From Leptospira mtsangambouensis (GTDB lineage: Bacteria; Spirochaetota; Leptospiria; Leptospirales; Leptospiraceae), in contig NZ_RQHK01000002.1 in NCBI RefSeq assembly GCF_004770475.1, forward strand, positions 62,001 through 126,000: a DNA stretch of 64,000 nt, read 5' to 3'. Position 1 is the stretch's first letter; every line of letters starts with the position of its first letter. The position numbers were made by a program, and so were the translations under genes. Positions 1-8,657 of this stretch are shown piece after piece. Under the pieces are notes generated by a model, which was not told the origin of the DNA, did not search any database, and worked only from the letters and a program-made list of their open reading frames with translations.

Positions 1-451
1 TCGAATCGAATAATGATTGTTTGCTTAGTTGCAGGTTAAATTCTTCGACTTCTCTTCGTTCTGCTCGATTTCGTTTTTTCTTCCATTCGGCAAATCGTTT
101 GTCTTTTAATACCTCGATTACCTTTTTGTTCATCCGTGCCACCATCACATCTTTACGAACCAAATTCACTTCTTCGTTTTGTGCTGTGATTCGTTCCTGC
201 AACTCTTCGTTGCGACGCATCAGACCTTGGATGTATTGTTCGATGGAAAGATAATCAGAGAGACTTGTCCCCACTTTGGAGGAGGCAAGGATCGCTTCGT
301 AGGAAGATTCAATTTCGCGTTCATTGGAATCTTTTTCCCCTATGAGCGCATTGAGTTTTGAGACAACAAAAGATAGCCGACGGATTTCTTCTTCTTCCCG
401 CCAACCCCTCAATTTGAGGACTGTCTCCAAACTAAAACGAAATCGTTTCAC
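1..451 (-). CDS. fliJ: Flagellar export protein FliJ, partial (C-terminus beyond window)
   Basis: Reading the minus strand from a GTG at 451 gives about 150 codons that run off the left edge. The product starts MKRFRFSLETVLKLRGWREE and continues as a highly charged helix without Pro or Gly breaks, ending in a Lys/Arg/Glu-rich part. This start and coiled-coil layout are typical of FliJ, the roughly 145-150-residue stalk that works with the FliI ATPase and FliH at the flagellar type III export gate. The GTG is chosen because a neighbouring GTG two bases upstream runs straight into a stop. There is no strong ribosome site (AGACAG just upstream). fliI lies on the same strand but 3.2 kb upstream, separated by a gene on the opposite strand. 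The identification rests on N-terminal pattern, length and the nearby fliI. Confidence 0.75.
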   Translation of the reverse strand, partial: MKRFRFSLETVLKLRGWREEEEIRRLSFVVSKLNALIGEKDSNEREIESSYEAILASSKVGTSLSDYLSIEQYIQGLMRRNEELQERITAQNEEVNLVRKDVMVARMNKKVIEVLKDKRFAEWKKKRNRAERREVEEFNLQLSKQSLFDS

Positions 452-533
452 ACCTGTCTATTTCTTCGGTTCTGAATAATTTTTGTACTCTTTTTTACTC
501 GTATTTTTAAAAAAATGAGTAAAACTTGCAATA

Positions 534-3500
534 TTGTCCTATAAATACTTACATCTTTTGGCTTCGGCCTGTTTTCTTTTCTGCCTTAGCTTTGGACCTT
601 TGGTTGCATCTCCCCCGGCAGAGATTGTGAAAAAAAGCCAGGGAAATCCAGTTCATTTGGAAGGGGAATGGGATTTTTATCCTCATATTTTCCTTTCAGA
701 ATCAAAAGAACTCCCCCAAACAAATCTCAAACTTCAGGTTCCCGGGATTTGGAATTCCGCTCTTGGTTCAGGGAATGGGTTTGGAACTTACCGTTTGGTT
801 TTAGAGCCACCGGAAGGAACTAGTCCGGACATAGTGTATGGGATCAAACTTGTGGATATGGCGACCGCTTCCCGAGTGTATTGGAATGGAAAACTCCTTG
901 GTTCTTCTGGAGTGGTTTCGAAAAATCCGGAAGAGTCGGAACCTTCCTATCAATTCCAGTTTTACCCATTACCTTGGAAAGAAGGACCTAACGAACTTTT
1001 GGTGGAGATTTCTAATTTTCATCATGACAAAGGCGGAATGTGGGAGCCACCTTATGTTGGCGAATGGAATAAACTTTTTAAAGCAAATGAAAAGGACCTT
1101 GCATCTTCTTTATTTTTAGCGGGAGCAGTGTTTATTATTGCATTATACCATTTCGGTTTGTTTTATTTTCGACGTTCCGATAAAGGAAATTTATTATTTG
1201 GTTTTGCGGCCCTTTTATTATCCTTAAGAACTTTGTTTACTGGAGAAAGATTTGGGTTCAATGAATTATCACCTTGTATCAGTTGGAATTTTTGTCTCAG
1301 GCTTGAATATCTAACCTTCTATTTATCACCATATCTTTTTTTCGCCTTTTTTCGTGAGTTTTATCCCAAATATTACCCACGTTTGATGGACCGCATTCTC
1401 TTAATTCCTACTTTAATTTTTATTAGTTTTTTGTTGGTATTACCCACTCCCATATATACAAAGTTAAATGGTTATTTTCAAATAGTATTTCTTTCCGGGG
1501 TCCTTTTAATATTACAAGGTGTGTTCCGGGCTGTCATAAATCGAAAAGAAAGTAGCCTTTTATTTGCCATTGGAATTATATCCGTAGCAATTGCAGCCTT
1601 TATTGACTTACTCAATGCCTACCAAGTTGTTTATACGATTGAAGCAATCCCGATTGGAATTTTTGTATTTATTCTGGTGCAGTCCCTTACTTTATCTAGA
1701 AGGTTTAGTCGTGCATTTTCCGACGTAGAATCTTTGTCGAAAAGACTTCTTGTTTTAGATAAATTAAAAGATGAATTTCTTGCGAATACATCACATGAAC
1801 TAAAAACACCTCTCAATGGGATCATTGGAATCGCCGAATCAATGTTTGATGGAATAGGTGGGAAACTCAACCAAGAACAAAGGCAGAATTTAGGGATGAT
1901 CGTGAGTTCGGGGAAACGATTGTCTTCTCTTGTGGACGATATTTTGGACTTTTCCAAAATGAAAAATAGAGATTTGGATTTGGATCTAAAGGCAATTGAC
2001 CTGCATCAAATTTGTGATTTGGTCCTTGTGATTTCTCGTCCACTTTATGTAACAAAAAATCTCACAGTTCGCAATCATGTGCCTATGGATTTCCCACCGA
2101 TTTTAGGTGATGAGGCAAGACTCCAACAAATCCTATTTAATTTGATTGGGAATGCGATCAAATTTACTGAAAAAGGTAGGATTGATGTATCTGCCGAAAT
2201 TATGGAAAGGATGCTTGTTCTTTCAATTAAAGACACAGGGATCGGTATTCCAAAACAAAAATTTGCAGATATATTTAAATCCTTCGAACAAGGAGATGCT
2301 TCCACCACACGGAAGTTTGGTGGCACAGGTCTTGGTCTTGCCATTACCAAACGACTAGTAGAATTGCATGGTGGAACCATTTGGGTTGAATCGGTAGAAG
2401 GGGAAGGTTCTGTGTTTCGGTTTACACTTCCTTTGGCAAGGGAAGGGGAGATCCCAATGGAAAAACCTCCCGTAAATAAATCCGATTTATGGTTTGGAGG
2501 TGAGTCTCCTGAATTTGAACCGATTGAAGAAACAACTGAAGAATACGATGGTGAAAAAATCAAAGTACTCGTTGTGGATGATGAACCTATCAATCGACAA
2601 GTTCTAAAGAACCATCTAACTCTCATTGGTTGTGATGTACACGAGGCTTCGAATGGAGGAGATGCCATTCGGATGGTTCGGGATGACGGACCATTTGAAC
2701 TGATGTTACTTGATATTATGATGCCTGGTATGAGTGGATACGATGTTTGTACGGTTCTACGTGAGTCGTATTCATTATACCAACTCCCGATTTTATTTTT
2801 AACTGCTAAAAACCAGATTACCGATATCATTGCTTCTTTGGAAGCTGGTGGTAATGATTATTTAGCAAAACCTTTTGACAAACGGGAGTTAATCTCTAGG
2901 GCCAAGAACTTAATCACTCTCAAAAAAGCAGTAGAAGAACAAAACAAATTCATTGCCTTCCAAAATGAGTTAGGCCTTGCTCGGAAACTCCAAAGTTCCA
3001 TCTTACCTGAAGAAGCGCCTAATATTCTTGGGATCAAAACAGAATTCTATTATGAACCAATGGAAAGTGTTGGTGGAGATTTTTTTGACTTTCATGCCAT
3101 TTCCGATACGGAACTTGGTGTTTTGATTGCTGACGTTTCGGGACATGGAATTCCAGCGGCTCTCATCTCAGCTATGTTGAAGATTGCTTTTTCTACACAA
3201 GTTAGGTTATCAAGAGAACCAGCCGGACTAATGACTCAAATCAATTCCACCTTACTTGGAAAAATGAAAGGAGCTTTTGTCACTGCTTCCTATATTTACA
3301 TCAATCTCGAAACAAAAGAAATGGTCCATGCTCGTTGTGGCCATCCTCCACTCATCATCAATCGAAAAGGAGAGTCTAAACCGAAACTCAGTCTTCCCCA
3401 AGGAAAACTGATTGGATGGATTCCCGAGTTAGACATCCAAGAAGATCGTCTTTCTTTGAAAGCTGGAGATCGGATTGTTTTGTATACAGATGGAATTACA

Positions 3501-3680
3501 GAAGCGACCAATGCAGACAAAGAAATGATCGGTCAGGAAAATTGGGAAAGTATCGTACAAAGATACAGTGGTTATCCGATTGCAGAATCCAAACGTTTGT
3601 TACTTGAAAGAATTAAAGAATTCACCGGGAATCGTTCTCCTGATGATGATGTGACTTTAGTAATTTTGGAAATTGAATGA
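534..3680 (+). CDS. 7TMR-DISM hybrid histidine kinase with receiver and PP2C (SpoIIE-type) phosphatase domains
   Basis: A 1048-residue signalling protein. Order of parts: signal peptide (1-25); a periplasmic jelly-roll region of the 7TMR-DISM extracellular type (about 30-180); about seven membrane helices (190-390); HisKA with the [10 protein letters not shown] box, His421; an intact HATPase domain with an N box ([10 protein letters not shown]), DTGIGIP and GGTGLGLA; a receiver with VVDDE and phosphoacceptor Asp727; and a C-terminal PP2C/SpoIIE domain with GGDFFDF (Asp849), ADVSGHG (Asp867) and YTDGITEA. It probably senses an envelope ligand and links His-Asp phosphorelay to serine/threonine dephosphorylation of an unknown partner, perhaps an anti-sigma-antagonist. 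The start is TTG at 534: the frame is closed upstream by a TGA at 516, and the ATG at 515 opens only a nine-codon frame. No clear ribosome site is visible. It lies between fliJ and fliI but on the opposite strand, and its stop is one base from the fliI stop. Confidence 0.9.
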   Translation: MSYKYLHLLASACFLFCLSFGPLVASPPAEIVKKSQGNPVHLEGEWDFYPHIFLSESKELPQTNLKLQVPGIWNSALGSGNGFGTYRLVLEPPEGTSPDIVYGIKLVDMATASRVYWNGKLLGSSGVVSKNPEESEPSYQFQFYPLPWKEGPNELLVEISNFHHDKGGMWEPPYVGEWNKLFKANEKDLASSLFLAGAVFIIALYHFGLFYFRRSDKGNLLFGFAALLLSLRTLFTGERFGFNELSPCISWNFCLRLEYLTFYLSPYLFFAFFREFYPKYYPRLMDRILLIPTLIFISFLLVLPTPIYTKLNGYFQIVFLSGVLLILQGVFRAVINRKESSLLFAIGIISVAIAAFIDLLNAYQVVYTIEAIPIGIFVFILVQSLTLSRRFSRAFSDVESLSKRLLVLDKLKDEFLANTSHELKTPLNGIIGIAESMFDGIGGKLNQEQRQNLGMIVSSGKRLSSLVDDILDFSKMKNRDLDLDLKAIDLHQICDLVLVISRPLYVTKNLTVRNHVPMDFPPILGDEARLQQILFNLIGNAIKFTEKGRIDVSAEIMERMLVLSIKDTGIGIPKQKFADIFKSFEQGDASTTRKFGGTGLGLAITKRLVELHGGTIWVESVEGEGSVFRFTLPLAREGEIPMEKPPVNKSDLWFGGESPEFEPIEETTEEYDGEKIKVLVVDDEPINRQVLKNHLTLIGCDVHEASNGGDAIRMVRDDGPFELMLLDIMMPGMSGYDVCTVLRESYSLYQLPILFLTAKNQITDIIASLEAGGNDYLAKPFDKRELISRAKNLITLKKAVEEQNKFIAFQNELGLARKLQSSILPEEAPNILGIKTEFYYEPMESVGGDFFDFHAISDTELGVLIADVSGHGIPAALISAMLKIAFSTQVRLSREPAGLMTQINSTLLGKMKGAFVTASYIYINLETKEMVHARCGHPPLIINRKGESKPKLSLPQGKLIGWIPELDIQEDRLSLKAGDRIVLYTDGITEATNADKEMIGQENWESIVQRYSGYPIAESKRLLLERIKEFTGNRSPDDDVTLVILEIE

Positions 3681-3681
3681 T

Positions 3682-5046
3682 CTAAAAATCGTCTTCTGTG
3701 CGAATAGTTGATTGTAGAATTTTTGCCAGTCGATTGGTTGCATCGTTGTAAGTCGATTTTTCCTCAATCCTTTGCCTTAAATAATCATCAATTTGTGATT
3801 TTTTATCAATCGCCATGTCCACTTTTTCGTCGGCTCCACGGACATAAGCATTGAGCAAAATGATATCTTCAGAATTTTTATATTTTGAGATGAGTTCACG
3901 AACAATGGAAGAACGCATGTAATGGTCTTCGTTCACAATCTTTTGCATAAGACGAGATAATGAAGCAGGAACATCAATGGCCGGATAATGACTTTGTTCT
4001 GCTAATTTACGTGTGAGTACAATATGTCCGTCAATAAATCCACGGACTTTATCTGCGACAATATCATCCATATCATCTTCTGCATCAGTCAAAACAGTAT
4101 AAAAACCAGTAATAGAGCCGCCGTTATGCGATGTCCCCGCCCTTTCTACAAGTTTTGCCATTTTGGTAAATACGCTGGATGCATAACCTTTGGTCACAAC
4201 AGGTTCTCCGATGGAAAGTTCTCTGAGTGCTTCCGCATAACGTGTGAGAGAGTCCATATACAAATTGACAGACATTCCTTTTTCACGAAAATATTCAGCG
4301 GCTGAACATGCTAAGTTAGCACAACTTACTTGTTCCATTTTAGAAGAATCTGAAGTTGCAACAAAAACAACGGATCTTGCGAGGGCTTCCTTTCCAAGTT
4401 CTACATGTAAGAACTCATTCACCTCTCGACCCCTTTCTCCAATCAACGCCACTACGTTTACATCTGCATTCGTATAACGAGCGATCATCCCTAGTAAACT
4501 CGATTTACCCACACCTGAACCGGAAAAAATTCCAATCCTTTGCCCACGGCCTACAGTGAGCATACCGTCAATGGCCCTGACTCCTGTTTCTAAAATTTCA
4601 GTGATGGGGGGACGATCCAATGGATTTAGGAATCTTGGTTCCGATGCTCTTTCTTCTTTAGTGATGAGGATTCCTTTGCTATCGATGGGTTTGCCAAGAC
4701 CATTTAACACACGTCCTAAAAGTTCAGGACCAGCATTGAGAGTGATTTGCCTTCCAGATGAAAATACAAATGCATGAGGAAAAATTTCTTGCGTATCACC
4801 TAGCGGCATCAAGGTGTAAAGGTGGTCTTTAAATCCAACAAGGACGCAAGGGAGATATCCTTTGTCCGAACCACGTTCGACTTCTAAAATCTCACCAACC
4901 TTGGAATCGGGGGGACCTTGCGAATAAATGACATTGCCCACCACGGATACAACGACCCCACTTTTGCGAATGGGTTCAATTTTTTCGACGACATTCAGGT
5001 ATTTCGAAATGGCATCGATATGTTCCGTAAATTTCTTTTCGATCAT
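3682..5046 (-). CDS. fliI: Flagellum-specific ATPase FliI
   Basis: 454 residues, normal length for FliI, the F1-beta-like hexameric ATPase of the flagellar type III export apparatus. The Walker A loop GSGVGKSS is at residues 176-183, followed by ALIGERGREVNEF, the Walker B segment VNLYMDSLTRYAEALRE, and the typical stretch around GSITGFYTVL and DDIVADKVRGFIDGHIVL. The C-terminus (YLRQRIEEKSTY) is as expected for the chaperone/FliJ-interacting part. fliH is not next to it: the upstream neighbour on the same strand is an unrelated lipoprotein gene 176 bases away. fliJ is separated downstream by the kinase/phosphatase gene on the other strand. A YscN-type paralogue is the only alternative, and the nearby fliJ argues against it. 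Confidence 0.95.
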   Translation of the reverse strand: MIEKKFTEHIDAISKYLNVVEKIEPIRKSGVVVSVVGNVIYSQGPPDSKVGEILEVERGSDKGYLPCVLVGFKDHLYTLMPLGDTQEIFPHAFVFSSGRQITLNAGPELLGRVLNGLGKPIDSKGILITKEERASEPRFLNPLDRPPITEILETGVRAIDGMLTVGRGQRIGIFSGSGVGKSSLLGMIARYTNADVNVVALIGERGREVNEFLHVELGKEALARSVVFVATSDSSKMEQVSCANLACSAAEYFREKGMSVNLYMDSLTRYAEALRELSIGEPVVTKGYASSVFTKMAKLVERAGTSHNGGSITGFYTVLTDAEDDMDDIVADKVRGFIDGHIVLTRKLAEQSHYPAIDVPASLSRLMQKIVNEDHYMRSSIVRELISKYKNSEDIILLNAYVRGADEKVDMAIDKKSQIDDYLRQRIEEKSTYNDATNRLAKILQSTIRTEDDF

Positions 5047-5222
5047 GGGGGCTTTTCACTCATCCAATCATGTGACATAATTAAATCAAGCGAATTGAGA
5101 AGGGGGAAAAGGTTTGGGCCAATTCGTCTTCTGATTTCAGAAAGGCACCAACCAAAGCTCCTTGGGGACTAGGAGCCTTGGGTTTTCATTTGGGCGAAGG
5201 AAGGGTCTAGATCCTTTCGGAT
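5047..5222. other. Intergenic region with two dyads
   Basis: 176 bases between the lipoprotein gene and fliI. It holds a perfect 8-bp inverted repeat (CTAGATCC / GGATCTAG, 5207-5226, four-base loop) that includes the lipoprotein stop codon, and a second dyad, AAGGCTCC / GGAGCTTT on the minus strand (about 5154-5180), with one wobble pair. The first could end minus-strand transcription, but no T-run follows, so it is not a standard intrinsic terminator. The fliI promoter should also be here; I could not pick out a convincing one. Confidence 0.4.
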
Positions 5223-6053
5223 CTAGCGACAGAGTTTGATTTGGTCGATATTGGAGATTTGGCGAGGTGTGGGTAATTTTTTGCCCAAGATGACATTTCC
5301 ACCTTCGCCTAGGCTTGCTGATTCATAGGCCCACTTGCCAAAGTTTGTGGAAACTGTAAAACAGTCAGGGAAAGATTTGGTTTCTTCAATGGCAGATCCG
5401 GTCCAGAGAAGGATTCGGTCAGGGGTTCGGAGATAGAGTTTTTTTCCATCTTCTCCCCAACGAATTCCGTAGAGAGGGAGGGCGGTCCAGAAGTTGATAG
5501 GAAAACTTTGGATTTTTTTATCTGAGAGTTGGATGATGTTGAGTTCAAATTCGGAAAACTCACCTTCGTTTGTGGGACTTGCTGTCACAAGGGCCACCAA
5601 GTTGCCGTTAGGGGAAGGTGCCATTTGGAAAATGATTCGTTTTTCCGGAGAGGCAGGATAGGAAAAGGCACCACCAGTTTCTGGATAAAGCGATAGAGTT
5701 TGGTTTAAGGTTCCATACTCATCATCTTTTCCATATAACACAAATAAAGTGGAAGAGCCTGTGTGATAAAAAATTCCATCGCCTAGGGACCAAGAAGGTA
5801 AGTCCCATTCTTTTATGGTTTTCCCACCAGTAGCCGTGTTTTTTACCAATTTGATTTTACTTTTGTAATTTCGTTTGTCAGTGGTTCCGTTTAAAGGATT
5901 CCAAGAATCTTTCTCTTCGTATGTGACGGTGAGAACTAAGTTTGTGTTTGGATCGTTGCTAGGAGAGACTTCTTCTGCCAATTGTGCTTGGCGCCAGACC
6001 ATTTGAGAACATCCAATTAGGGTTAGGGCTAAAACTGGGAGGAGGAACTTCAT
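5223..6053 (-). CDS. WD40-like (PD40) beta-propeller lipoprotein
   Basis: The frame is open from 6104, but the start at 6053 gives a proper lipoprotein signal (MKFLLPVLALTLIGCSQ, lipobox LIGC), so I prefer 276 residues. The mature protein has repeated blade-like stretches such as FQMAPSPNGNLVALVTAS and GIRWGEDGKKLYLRTPDRILLW, which resemble the WD40-like Pfam repeat PD40 of TolB-type propellers. It is probably anchored in the envelope; its ligand is unknown. No enzyme motif is visible. It stands alone: its upstream neighbour on the same strand ends in a strong terminator (6090-6111), and fliI follows after 176 bases. Function not known; the propeller reading is moderately sure. Confidence 0.7.
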   Translation of the reverse strand: MKFLLPVLALTLIGCSQMVWRQAQLAEEVSPSNDPNTNLVLTVTYEEKDSWNPLNGTTDKRNYKSKIKLVKNTATGGKTIKEWDLPSWSLGDGIFYHTGSSTLFVLYGKDDEYGTLNQTLSLYPETGGAFSYPASPEKRIIFQMAPSPNGNLVALVTASPTNEGEFSEFELNIIQLSDKKIQSFPINFWTALPLYGIRWGEDGKKLYLRTPDRILLWTGSAIEETKSFPDCFTVSTNFGKWAYESASLGEGGNVILGKKLPTPRQISNIDQIKLCR

Positions 6054-6089
6054 GACAAAAAAGATAAAGGGCAGAAATGGTCTGTAAAC

Positions 6090-6111
6090 AAAAAAGGGGA
6101 CCAAAGTCCCC
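6090..6111 (-). terminator. Rho-independent terminator of the small CxxC protein gene
   Basis: On the minus strand GGGGAC-TTTG-GTCCCC forms a 6-bp GC-rich stem, extended by A/T and wobble pairs, with a four-base loop, followed directly by TTTTTTG. It lies 29 bases past the stop codon of the gene at 6140-6454 and before the lipoprotein gene. Confidence 0.8.
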
Positions 6112-6139
6112 TCTTAGTTAGAAAAATGCGGCGAAAGGT

Positions 6140-6454
6140 TTATTTTCCTTTTTTTGCTTTTGCTTTTTCTTTGTTTTTTTGGTCAATTTCTGCTCTGTGA
6201 GTGTCACAAAGTCTGTAAAGGATTCCTGTTACAGGGTTTTTACGCGTTACTTTGGTTCCACAAACGATGCAAAGACCTTGCGCTCTTCTTCTTTTGTAGA
6301 GTTGTTGTACTCTTTCTGCGCCTGAAGCTTTGTATTTAGAAATTTGAATTCTGAAACCCTTGAAAAGGTAATTTCCAATGGATTTTTCAGGATCTTTTTT
6401 CAAATCCTCTGCAATTTTGTCGATTTGTCCTGGGCCTACTTTTTGTGGTTCCAT
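6140..6454 (-). CDS. Small conserved-looking protein with CxxC...CxxH putative zinc knuckle
   Basis: 104 residues, strongly basic, no signal peptide or membrane segment. Residues about 62-86 carry CIVC and, 16 residues on, CDTH, a plausible four-ligand zinc site. Lys/Arg-rich stretches surround it (YKRRRAQG before, KNKEKAKAKKGK at the C-terminus). This suggests a nucleic-acid- or ribosome-associated protein, but I do not recognise a named family. A purine-rich GGAAAAAGAAAG precedes the ATG. The gene is monocistronic: a clear terminator follows it and 179 bases separate it from the ferredoxin gene upstream. Confidence 0.65.
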   Translation of the reverse strand: MEPQKVGPGQIDKIAEDLKKDPEKSIGNYLFKGFRIQISKYKASGAERVQQLYKRRRAQGLCIVCGTKVTRKNPVTGILYRLCDTHRAEIDQKNKEKAKAKKGK

Positions 6455-6633
6455 AGCTTTCTTTTTCCTTTAAATCTAGATTTTATCTTTTTTTTGACGA
6501 GGGAAATTCCCTTGCCCTAACAAGGGTATCTCTCTCCTCTCTGAAAAATTCAAGATATTTTTCTCATCGAATAACAATTTTTTGATGTTTTGCGGTGTTT
6601 TATTTTTCTAAAACGATTGATAGGCGATCGTTA
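6455..6633. other. Intergenic region with nested palindromes
   Basis: 179 bases between the ferredoxin gene and the small CxxC protein. It contains the palindrome GGGAA-A-TTCCC (6501-6511), which overlaps a second dyad CCCTTG...CAAGGG (6509-6514 / 6521-6526). Near the ferredoxin stop, AACGAT...ATCGTT could form a weak stem (about 6612-6632) followed on the minus strand by a poor T-run. The first pair sits where the promoter of the 6454 gene is expected and could be an operator; this is a guess from symmetry only. Confidence 0.35.
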
Positions 6634-7308
6634 TTATTTTTTAAATTTGATTTGAATGGCTTTAGGAAAACTGGGGCAAGATTCAACACATAGCCCACAA
6701 CCTGTACAAGATGATGATACAAAACTCGGCAAATTCCCTTTAAATTTGACTGTTTTTTCAATAGGACATGTAGTTAAACAAACATCACAAGTGGATTCAC
6801 CAGTTTTTTCGTTAATACAATGTTCTGTGATGGCCTTCGCCTTACCGAAATTTGGTTTTTCACCGGACAAATTGTACGGCAGGAGAGCCTCCTCAGGACA
6901 AACACTAATACAGGGCCAGTCGGAACACATATGACAGGCTTTTGCATTGGGATCAAAATGAGGATAGGACTTTTCCGATTCTTGTACTGTAACAGGGAAT
7001 AAGACGGCATAAGGACAGGCAAAAATACATTCATTACAACCAGTACAAAGGGAAAAAAAATCAAGAGATGCTCCTGGAGGCAGGGCAAGTGTCTGGAACA
7101 TTTTTGTCTTTCGTTTCCGGACAGTTGTTGGTTTCGGTGTCGACTTTCGTTTGTCAGATAGTCTTTGGGAACTCTTAGAGGATTTTCCCTTGGGAGTTTT
7201 TTCATCCTCCCAAACTTCTTTGATGGCTTCGGTAATTTCGTCCGCTTTGGTGAAGGTAAACTGGAAAACAGATTTAAAACCTTCGCGGAAAAGATCCTTT
7301 CGTTTCAT
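6634..7308 (-). CDS. Four-cluster [4Fe-4S] ferredoxin-type protein
   Basis: 224 residues with sixteen cysteines in four groups: C88/91/94/98, C125/128/133/137, C164/174/177/181 and C201/204/207/211. The layout resembles NapF/NapG/MauM-type polyferredoxins, which carry electrons to or from redox enzymes. A basic N-terminal region (about 35-70) precedes the first cluster. There is no Tat or Sec signal, so it should work in the cytoplasm or at the inner face of the membrane. Its ATG directly follows the murA stop (TAAATG), so the two are probably co-transcribed and translationally coupled. No redox enzyme gene is near, so the partner is unknown. Confidence 0.8.
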   Translation of the reverse strand: MKRKDLFREGFKSVFQFTFTKADEITEAIKEVWEDEKTPKGKSSKSSQRLSDKRKSTPKPTTVRKRKTKMFQTLALPPGASLDFFSLCTGCNECIFACPYAVLFPVTVQESEKSYPHFDPNAKACHMCSDWPCISVCPEEALLPYNLSGEKPNFGKAKAITEHCINEKTGESTCDVCLTTCPIEKTVKFKGNLPSFVSSSCTGCGLCVESCPSFPKAIQIKFKK

Positions 7309-8631
7309 TTAATCAGAAACTCTTTCGATTTGAGCTCCCAATGAACGTAAACGGGTATCAATCGATTCAAAACCTCTATCAATTTGAACAATGTTATGAA
7401 TTTCACTTTGTCCTTCTGCACAAAGGGCAGCAATGATCATTGCCATCCCAGCTCGGATATCAGGACTTGCCACTCTTTGGCCGTACAAACGATTGGCTCC
7501 AATCACAATGGCTCGGTGCGGATCACAGAGAATGATTTGTGCACCCATGGCGATGATATTGTCTACAAAGAAGAGTCTGGATTCAAAAAGTTTTTCGTGG
7601 ATGAGGACAGTTCCCTTACATTGTGTGGCTGTGACAAGAGCCACCGAAGTCATGTCAGCTGGAAATCCAGGCCAAGGTGCATCATCAATTTTGGGTGTGG
7701 CACCGTGGTAATCAGGAATGATTTCCATTTTTTGATCGGAAGGAACAAGGATTCCGTTTTCTGTAGGCCTTACTTCTATTCCCAAACGAGAATAGACCAT
7801 TCGGATCATTCGAATGTCTTCTAAATTAACATCAGTGATGTGGATTTCACCACCTGTTACAGCAGCAAGGCTGATAAAAGAACCAATTTCTAAATAGTCC
7901 GATCCAATCCTGTGTCGGAGTCCACCGGCAGGAGACTGGAGAGAACTTACACCTGTGATGGTTAGGTGGTTTGTCCCTACACCTTCAATTTTGGCACCAG
8001 CAGCAATTAAAAACCGACAAAGGCCTTGGACATGAGGTTCAGAAGCAGCATTACGAATCGTTGTTAGGCCCTCTGCGTAAACAGCAGCCATCACAGCATT
8101 TTCCGTAGCAGTGACAGATGCCTCATCCAGTAAGATGTCTTTTCCCACCAAACGATCAGCTGTGATCATATATCCATCTGGGAAAACTTCAATTTTGGCA
8201 CCAAGTGCTTCTAAGGCAAGTAAGTGGGTGTCCATACGACGGCGCCCAATTTTGTCGCCCCCGGGTTTGGGAAGGAAAACTCTCCCTGTGCGAGCAAGGA
8301 TTGGGCCCGCAAGAGTGACTGCACCTCGCAGTTGCGAACAAAGTTCATAGGGAAGGTCCGATTTCACTGGATTTTTTTTCTGAAAGAGGTATGATCCTTT
8401 TGAATCAAGGGCAGTGATTTCCACTCCAATTTGGCGGAGGACTTCCATGAGTTTCAGGACATCGGCAATTTCCGGTAAGTTGTCCAGAATGACATCTCCT
8501 TCCCAAAGGAGGAGGGCCCCCAGAAGCGGGAGTGCTTCGTTTTTATTTCCTTGGGGAACTACTGTCCCGTTGAGAGGATTTTTGCCGATAATTTTGAAGT
8601 AGGATGAACTCACCTTGCTTCCATTCGACAC
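7309..8631 (-). CDS. murA: UDP-N-acetylglucosamine 1-carboxyvinyltransferase MurA (Cys-to-Asp active site)
   Basis: 440 residues, full EPSP-synthase fold. MurA transfers enolpyruvate from PEP to UDP-GlcNAc, the first committed step of peptidoglycan synthesis in the cytosol. Markers: the N-terminal [17 protein letters not shown] with the conserved Lys-Asn, [16 protein letters not shown], and [20 protein letters not shown]. The active-site loop reads [16 protein letters not shown]: the usual catalytic cysteine is Asp126 (codon at 8254-8256, GAC). The same change is known from Mycobacterium, Borrelia and Chlamydia and gives intrinsic fosfomycin resistance. The start is GTG at 8631; a second GTG at 8613, preceded by GGAAG, is at least as likely and would remove six residues. 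The ferredoxin gene follows without a gap. Confidence 0.95.
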   Translation of the reverse strand: MSNGSKVSSSYFKIIGKNPLNGTVVPQGNKNEALPLLGALLLWEGDVILDNLPEIADVLKLMEVLRQIGVEITALDSKGSYLFQKKNPVKSDLPYELCSQLRGAVTLAGPILARTGRVFLPKPGGDKIGRRRMDTHLLALEALGAKIEVFPDGYMITADRLVGKDILLDEASVTATENAVMAAVYAEGLTTIRNAASEPHVQGLCRFLIAAGAKIEGVGTNHLTITGVSSLQSPAGGLRHRIGSDYLEIGSFISLAAVTGGEIHITDVNLEDIRMIRMVYSRLGIEVRPTENGILVPSDQKMEIIPDYHGATPKIDDAPWPGFPADMTSVALVTATQCKGTVLIHEKLFESRLFFVDNIIAMGAQIILCDPHRAIVIGANRLYGQRVASPDIRAGMAMIIAALCAEGQSEIHNIVQIDRGFESIDTRLRSLGAQIERVSD

Positions 8632-8657
8632 AATACGGATATGAGGAAAAGTAAATT

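Noticed and set aside
515..544. ATG at 515 as start of the kinase gene
   Set aside because: It reads nine codons and stops; the kinase frame itself is closed by TGA at 516, so TTG at 534 is used.
2075..2830. 251-codon open frame on the minus strand inside the kinase gene
   Set aside because: It is antisense to the intact HATPase and receiver domains and its Ser/Pro-rich translation looks like a frame shadow.
6054..6104. Longer N-terminus for the WD40-like lipoprotein
   Set aside because: The later Met gives a proper lipoprotein signal; the extra residues overlap the terminator-side DNA.
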